Source: Glomus cerebriforme
Lineage: Eukaryota; Glomeromycota; Glomeromycetes; Glomerales; Glomeraceae
Length of the DNA: 64,000 bases
Assembly (NCBI GenBank): GCA_003550305.1
Contig: QKYT01000068.1
Location: forward strand, 74,242-138,241
Direction: 5' to 3'
Shown: piece by piece, positions 57,723 through 64,000 of the stretch
How the letters are laid out: every line of letters begins with the position of its first letter
Numbering within the stretch: the first letter of the stretch is position 1
Position numbers and translations under genes: made by a program
The notes under the pieces: model-generated
Database searches by the model: none
Told to the model about the DNA's origin: nothing
The model's input: only the letters and a program-made list of their open reading frames with translations

Positions 57723-59637
57723 TTAAAATGGTAATAAAATTTTAGCACTGGGGGATTCCTCCAACATTTTAAGTTTTGATAAACCTCTAAGCACAGGACT
57801 AGCGGGACAACCCTCTTCAGGAGCGTAATGTACAATATAGTCGCCACGAATATATCTATCAGGAAAAGTATTTATGGTATGATCATCACGATCCAAAAAC
57901 AAAACCTAAATATGATAAATAAGAAAGAGATTAGAACAGAAGCTTTCAAATTTCAAGAAGAAACTACCTTCAGTTGTTAAAACTTACATTTGGTTTCCAT
58001 TGTGGTTGTTTAATGGCATCACGTATAGCTTGTTGTTCTTTCATACCAGTAGTAGCACGATCATATCTAGATTGCACACCAGATCTAAGAAAATCTCTAG
58101 ACCAATCGGTATTTCTAATTAAGAAAACACCAGCATTAATCATATTATCACCAACAGGTTTGGCAACAATGAAATTAATTTTTTTAAATGCTTCTTTTCC
58201 ACCAACTCTTTTTTCACACATTTCAAATAAATGTTCAACGGAAAGAGATCTATTAGCAACAAAGGCATCCATATCTATCCACAATAACCATTCATAATAA
58301 GGTAAAACTTTTTCTACAGCATCAACTTTGCCCCAAACTGGTTTTCTCTTTCGATAGTGTTGTTGAGCATATTCAGTTGAACGAGGTACGAACGCGTAAC
58401 CATGCCTTTCGGCATATTCACGTTTATTTTGTGCAGAGAGGGGAGCAGCTTCCACCATGCAATTATCTTTGTATAAGAAACTACTTGTCATCACAGCTAT
58501 ACTTGGTCTTAATTTACTTGTCTCATTTGAGTACATTTTAAGATCCAAGCGAGCATTACAAGGAATTGTTGTTGAAATATTAAGATCATTTTTAATTTTT
58601 CTAATTTCCCAATCTTGGTAAACATGACCAATGGCGACAACACAATCAACACAAAAGATACTTTTAATTGAATTTGGCCATTCTATTATACTTGTTGGAT
58701 CATTAATAAAAATCAAATCATCCGGAATTTTTTTGTTTGGATGTTTATTATGATAAAGGTAATGACTCGATATAAGACTTGTGTAATTTAATTTATGATC
58801 TAAATTGTTAAGAATTGGTTTTATTGCTGATGATCCTATTATTACTGCCATATTTTCCGTTCTATTAGAATTGAATGATCCCCATACTATTTTTCTTGTA
58901 TCCGAGATCATCTGATTTCCTATTTTCGAGGATGAAATTTTATCTTGAATTTTTTCTAGATTTATCATAGTAAATATATCGATTATTATTAAATGATCAA
59001 ATGTTATACATTTTTCTTGTAACGATTGAGCCTAAAATATATATACAAATAAAAGGAGGATTAGTTGAAATAAATCATGTGACCACACACGAAAATCTGT
59101 GATTTGACAATTGAAACTTACATATTCGAGCAAAGATTGATGCCAATCAAAATCATTTTGAATATCAATTTCAACAATATCATGATAATATTCCATTTGT
59201 TCAGATAAAAATAATCTACTTGGTTTTTTCGTTGATTTTCTTACAAAGAATTTATAAAATATATCTAATGTATCTTGTTTCATACAAGGAATTAAATTAT
59301 CTGTAATGCCAAATAATTCTTCCCTCATTAGCATACGTTTGTCAACATCTTCTAATACTGAAGAGATAAATAATGCTGTTTTATAATGTGGACATGACAT
59401 GTTCTGTACCGGGTTATCAAGAGGAGTAGTAGGAGTCGTAGGAGTCGTTGTCGTATATTCATTATCGTTTTCGGATGTGTTGTATGATGATAATAAGTTG
59501 TTATAATCATTAATATAATAAGGTATTGTGAGTAAAAATATTACAAATGCCGTAATTAATAAAGGAAATAATCTTAATTTACGAAATTGATATTTCGCGT
59601 AATTTGCCAAATAATTTGATTGTCCTTCTATTCCCAT
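57723..59637 (-). CDS. GT34-type galactosyl/mannosyltransferase with GT31-like N-terminal half
   Basis: Three minus-strand exons, 59122-59637, 57988-59031 and 57723-57905, 580 aa. Type II membrane topology: short basic N-terminus, anchor at about residues 25-41 (FPLLITAFVIFLLTIPYYI), Thr/Pro-rich stem. The C-terminal half is GT34 (GMA12/MNN10): IAVMTSSF, NKREYAERHGYAFVP, KPVWGKVDAVEKVLPYYEWLLWIDMDAFVAN with the metal-binding Asp425-x-Asp427, NAGVFLIRN, KEQQAIRDA and GDYIVHYAPEEG. The stretch at about residues 85-320 resembles GT31 enzymes (KRMLMREELFG, EQMEYYHDIVEIDIQNDF, KIVWGSF), but where GT31 has its DDD it reads IIIDIF. Acts in the Golgi on N- or O-glycans; donor probably UDP-Gal or GDP-Man. 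Confidence 0.85.
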
Positions 59638-61208
59638 CTTTTTTTGAATAAATTTTCAATTAGAATAAATTCTTTTTTTTAAAAAAAAGGGGGGGAGAAT
59701 ATAAATGACTGTTCCGGTTAGATATATACTTTATCATCAATCATTTATTTATATCCACAAGATATATTTTTAATTCTTGGCAAAATAAAATTGGTAAGAT
59801 TTTTTCCGATTATAAAATAAACAGGTTTAAATTTCTATTTATACACGGTAAAATCCGGTTTGAGTTTACTTGTCATTAAGCTTATTTTCATATTTGACTT
59901 TTATGGTTAAATTAACCTTATCATTGTTATCATTCCGCATTCTGCATTGAAAAATTTATTATTTATGGAAATGAATAATTCACAGAATGTAAACAGAAGA
60001 GTGCAGATATTTATTCCAAAATTTCAAACAGATGTTTATCTGATTAAGCGCAAAAAATTTTTAGTTGTTTATTAAAATTACATTTAATTATCAATAAATT
60101 CTATTACATTAATTTTATATACTGTATTAAATCAAATAAATTATTCTTTTAATGATACAGTATATAATTCTATTGGTTTAAATCGAACCTAATTGCAAGA
60201 ATTTTGTGAAGCTATAAGTTTTATACCCAAAATCTCTCTCCTTGATTTGTCAGTTCAAATAAGTTCTAATATATATAAAAAAAAGGAATAATAAACTAAT
60301 AATGTTTCTAAAAACAATTAAAAAAATATCATCTCTTTTATTTAGCAGTACAAGTTCCATACTTAAAAAATCTCATACCAAAAATACTCTTAATAATTCT
60401 CCAAGGAGCTGTGCATTCGTTCCAATTGAATTTCTTTATTTGCGCAAAAAAAAAATATTTATAATATCTGTATCTGTAGTTTAACATCTGTTACTAATCA
60501 GATAAACATCTGTTTGGTATTTTAAATAAAAAATGGCAGATATTCATATGTAAAAAAAATTAGTAACTGTGTATTGACAGACTTTTATCTGAACTGACGT
60601 GTCATAGTGCAGATAGCCAGATACTCAAATAATCAGTATACGTAATATACGTACGTATCATACGTATCGCCAAATATTTTAGTTTGAATCATATGAAAAT
60701 GAGCACGCGCTATTGGCCTATTTATTTATTTGATCTAACCTATTATAGGATTATAACTATGAACATTTACTATTATCCAAAAATGGTTTTTATTACGCGC
60801 AGCAACGCAGCATTGATATAATCTTTTATAGTAAATTATTTTCTTGTCCGAAATAAAGACTTAGCCACCAACGCCATAAATGCTTATTGTTTCTTAAGTT
60901 GGTAATATTATAATCAAACTTTATTTATAAAGACCATAAAGACCGGAGTTTTCATTCAAGTTGTTCCGGAAATTTTATTAGGTTTCCGAGAAAGGTATAC
61001 TTGTTAATTGTACTCAATATTGTGCTAGCGAAATTTGACTAACAATTAGTATTTAAATATAACCGTTTTTTTTTGAATCTCCCTCTCAAAAATTCCTTTC
61101 TTTCTATTTTCAGTTTTCCTAATATTATTAAAGCTTCTACTTTAAAAAAAATTACCATTCTTAGAAATACTAGACTTTAAAATTTTATAAAAAAAAATCT
61201 TTATTAAC
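59638..61208. other. Divergent intergenic region with inverted-repeat element
   Basis: 1.57 kb between the glycosyltransferase (minus) and GTPase-Hint (plus) start codons. It contains the inverted repeat at 60004-60545. A T8A8 palindrome at 59671-59688 lies just before the glycosyltransferase start. Confidence 0.5.
60004..60545. repeat. Inverted repeat, possible MITE
   Basis: The left part (cagatatttattcc...caaacagatgtttatctgatta, 60005-60047) is the complement of the right part (taatcagataaacatctgtttg...aatggcagatatt, 60496-60545). An inner palindrome around 60118-60170 reads atactgtattaaatca...ttaatgatacagtat. Related CAGAT motifs continue to 60615. Ends and target site are unclear. Confidence 0.5.
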
Positions 61209-62969
61209 ATGGTTACAAGAAAAGCAGAAGAAATTAATAAGTTAAAAGAAGAACTAAGACAAAAATTACCTCCGTATTCATCCGATGATGTATACTCAGA
61301 AGAAGAAGATGAAGAAATTATCGATAGTAAGAGGAATAGTAAAGGAAAATCAACATCTGGTGTGCATGAAGAAATAAACAGTTTTAGATACCCTGCAATT
61401 TTACTTATCGGAGATGCGGGTAAATAAAAGAATATATTATAGTAAAGGTTTCCACTTTTCGCGGTAGAATTTAATATAAAATGTTTTTATTTTGTAGGAG
61501 TTGGAAAAAGTACATTGGGTAATTGGTTATTAGGATATCATGGAGATAATGGACCATTTGAAACCAAAGCCTCATGTGATCCAGTGACATTAGAACCACA
61601 AACTTCATTAATCGAAATTAATGATCGTAAATATAATTTAATTGATACACCAGGATTATTTGATGTAAAGGATGATGCTAGATCAGAAATCGCTCTCACT
61701 AAATTAGCAAATACAATTAATCATTGTTCATATGGTATACAAGCAATTATTTTCGTAGTAAGAAAAGCCTTTGGTAAAGAAATCGATAGACGCATTCAAG
61801 CGATTCAAGGTTTCTTGGGAGAAAAATCCTTAGATCACATGGTAATTGCTTTTACCCATGTTAATATGGATCAAACTATGGATAGAAGGATCATGAAGCA
61901 ATCTTTTAGCTCTAGAATGATAAAGTTCCTTGATCGGATTGATAATAGATGGATCGTTTCACCTCATCCTGATTTATTTAATTTAGATGATGATATTGTT
62001 TATACCAATGTGTACGAAGCTAAAGATATTATTGATTCGTTCCCCGAAGCTTATACTACGGAGATGTTTAATAAAGTCCGTAGTGCAAGAGAGGAGGCCG
62101 AGGAAACTGCAAGACGTGAAGAACGTATCAGATCTTGTGAAGAAGAATTAGAAAAGATTCGTAGGGAAATCGATAGGGCTGGCAGAGAGAGTGCTAAAAG
62201 AGAAGTTGAAAATCATTGTTTTTCTTTAGATACTATTGTTATTTTAGAAAGTGGAGAAAAAATTGAAATGTCTAAAGTTAAAATTGGAGATAAAATCGCT
62301 TGTGATGTTTATAATAGTGGCGGAATTAGTAAATTAAAGTATTCAGAAGTTTATTTGATTGCTCATGTGGATAAACATAAAGAAACTGAATTTTTAAAAG
62401 TTGAATACACTAAACCTGATGGAATGACAGGTAATTAGTTATTTCTTATCATGACATTAAATTTATGCTTGGATAATATAATTAACTTTTTAATTATTTC
62501 TTTTAATAGGATTTTTGAATTTAACTTCAGAACATCATTTGTTTGTTAATAATTCATTTGATTACGCTCGTAATATTCGTCCATATGATTCACAAATTCA
62601 AGTTTTAAACAACGAAGAATTGATTAGCGTAAGAGTTACAAATGTTTCAAAGGTAAGCTTTCTTCTTTTAACTCTCCTTTTACTTCTTTTTTCCCGTTTA
62701 TGTTTGTAATTAATTCGATCTTTATTTATTAGGAAATACGTAAAGGATATATAGCAATTTTTACACGTACTGGAACAATCATAGCAAATAATGTATTATG
62801 TAGTTGTTATGCTACATGTCCACCATATCAAAATATTATTAATTATGTTTTGTCTCCTATACGGATTACCACCCTATTCCGTCAATCAAATTATTGTGAT
62901 AATGAAATTCACCCTTATTTGAAATTCCTTTATAATAATTATCAATCTATTACTGGAATTTTTAGTTGA
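61209..62969 (+). CDS. AIG1/GIMAP-like GTPase fused to a Hedgehog-type Hint domain
   Basis: Four exons, 61209-61419, 61498-62430, 62510-62652 and 62733-62969, 507 aa. After an acidic N-terminus (about 60 aa) comes a GTPase domain: GDAGVGKST (P-loop, Lys74-Ser75), LIDTPGLFD (residues 118-126) and AFTHVN (about 188-193). A charged helix follows at 265-305 (AREEAEETARREERIRSCEEELEKIRREID). At His310-Cys311 a Hint domain starts: CFSLDTIVILESGEKIEMSKVKIGDKIA, then SEV, LTSEHHLFV (the T-x-x-H block, Thr387/His390) and KGYIAIFTRTGTIIANNVLCSCYA (Hog-type SCYA, 453-456). A 51-residue C-terminal extension ends the protein. Hint domains cut the peptide bond before the Cys through a thioester; in Hedgehog the thioester is resolved by cholesterol. 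Here release of the GTPase half, perhaps modified, is predicted. Converges with another AIG1-like gene 130 bp away. Confidence 0.85.
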
Positions 62970-63099
62970 TGTCGAATAGTTTAGATATATATATCTCTCT
63001 TTTTTTGTTCTTTTCATTCTCTTAATTGTTTTTTATTCTTTGTATATTTTTCCTTAAATATAAAAATTATTATTGAGCACATTACATAATAATAATAAA

Positions 63100-64000
63100 T
63101 TATTTTAATTTATGTATTGTATACAAAATTATTATAATTATTACAGTCATAATAACAACAATTAAAAACCCACAAAAAAACTTCATTTTCAAATCCATAC
63201 CAACTCCACGAAAACTCATCTTATATTTATCACTAAAAGATATCTTATGTTTATCACTAATTCCTTTCCTTGCATTTTCTTTATTTTCTATTGTCATAAT
63301 CATCTTTTTTAAATCATCAACAAAACTTTCAATTACGCTTTTACCTTCATTGTTGCCAAATAAATCTAAGCTTGGCATTACAAGCCAACGGTCATTTATA
63401 CTTTGTAATAACGTTGATATTTGTGTGTTAAAAGTTCTTTTCATTTCTGTGCTTGATAATATTAAAGCTTTACGTACTTTGGTGAAAACTACTATTGTAC
63501 GTGTTTTTGGGTATCTTGTAAATAATTGATGAATAAATAATAATCCATGTTGTGTTAATCTTCCTCCCTCTATAACGTGATGAAAGTAGAAAAAATTAGT
63601 TAGAAAATCCTTTAACTGAACGATCACACAAAAAAGATGATATTGTACTCACCTAATACGAAAATATATGCTTGTACATTTTCGGCTTTCTTTTCAACTT
63701 CTTTTAAATTATTCCATATTTCATCTGACGATGTACTAGATTCTGGAATACCGATCATATCTACTATACTAAAGTTTTCACTAAAGTTTTCACCTTTTAT
63801 ATTAATTTCTGCTGTGCGATATATCTACATATACCAAAAAAGGGTTAAATTTTTCATTCGAGAGGATAAATTAAAGAAAATGAACGATAATTGTAAAGAA
63901 TAATACGTTACTTCATCCTTCTCCTCATCTCTGTCAGAAATTGAAAATACTGGTGAAATATTTGGTTCAGAATAACATCCTAATAACATATTACCCAACG
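63100..64000 (-). CDS. AIG1/GIMAP-like GTPase with C-terminal membrane anchor (partial)
   Basis: Cut by the window end; visible exons (minus) are 63912-64000, 63653-63824 and 63100-63569, in frame. The first visible residues LGNMLLGCY follow directly after the expected P-loop GKST, which lies outside the window. SIVDMIGIPES is the G3 region. VQAYIFVLEGGRLTQHGLLFIHQLFTRYPKTRTIVVFTKVRKA matches the AIG1 stretch with a G4-like TKVRK (canonical TKxD missing). NDRWLVMPSLDLF corresponds to NRWIVSPHPDLF in the neighbouring GTPase. The protein ends with a basic linker and one hydrophobic helix (FFCGFLIVVIMTVIIIIILYTI) followed by HKLK, a tail anchor. GIMAP-type GTPases dimerise on membranes. It sits tail to tail with the Hint-fused GTPase. 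Confidence 0.8.

Noticed and set aside
60302..60484. 60-codon plus-strand frame
   Set aside because: Falls inside an inverted-repeat element and ends in simple sequence.
1..64000. tRNA, rRNA or CRISPR features
   Set aside because: No T-loop/B-box plus A-box pair with cloverleaf potential, no rRNA-like stretch and no spaced direct repeats of CRISPR type were noticed by eye. A tRNA scan could still find one.

Overview
The window is eukaryotic and looks fungal. It is strongly AT-rich (well below half G+C by eye). Housekeeping genes are split by many short GT...TAG introns of roughly 50-110 bp, and the spaces between genes are almost pure A/T. Several families that I know as expanded in arbuscular mycorrhizal fungi are present: F-box proteins, a Crinkler-type N-terminal domain, a SAM plus 'ITEGKQKD...QNxMQLESSY' family, a Hint-domain protein and many hAT elements. 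An organism of Glomeromycotina (Rhizophagus-like) is therefore the best guess. This is an inference from gene content, not a database match. Scattered N bases show that the assembly is imperfect.

Layout. 1-5.6 kb: a tandem array of intron/35-nt-exon units, a decayed hAT transposon (copy A, minus) with a nested insertion, and a decayed non-LTR-like fragment. 8.1-31.0 kb: a conserved housekeeping block with EAF6 (NuA4 subunit), an arrestin-domain protein, an ISC1-type sphingolipid phospholipase C, a NUP43-like WD40 nucleoporin, a cytosolic L-asparaginase with ankyrin repeats, cyclin L, TDP1, a SAM-domain protein and a bestrophin-like channel. All exon chains were rebuilt by keeping reading frame and splice signals. 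Cyclin L carries what looks like a U12-type AT-AC intron. 31-45 kb: sparse accessory sequence with small orphan genes, a 264-aa membrane protein, two F-box paralogues, a stand-alone Crinkler N-terminal domain and two MITEs. 45.3-55.6 kb: a transposon island bracketed by two inverted, decayed copies of a C2H2 zinc-finger gene. It holds a BED-finger remnant, a long-inverted-repeat element with a hairpin minisatellite, hAT copy B, and hAT MITEs with 8-bp target duplications. 56-57.1 kb: a broken SAM/'QNxMQLESSY' family gene. 57.7-59.6 kb: a GT34 glycosyltransferase with an unusual N-terminal half. 61.2-64 kb: two AIG1/GIMAP-like GTPase genes converging tail to tail. One is fused to a Hedgehog-type Hint self-processing domain and the other ends in a membrane anchor.

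The strongest candidate for something little described is the GTPase-coiled coil-Hint fusion at 61209-62969 together with its convergent membrane-anchored GTPase neighbour. The housekeeping genes show no functional clustering, as is usual in fungi.
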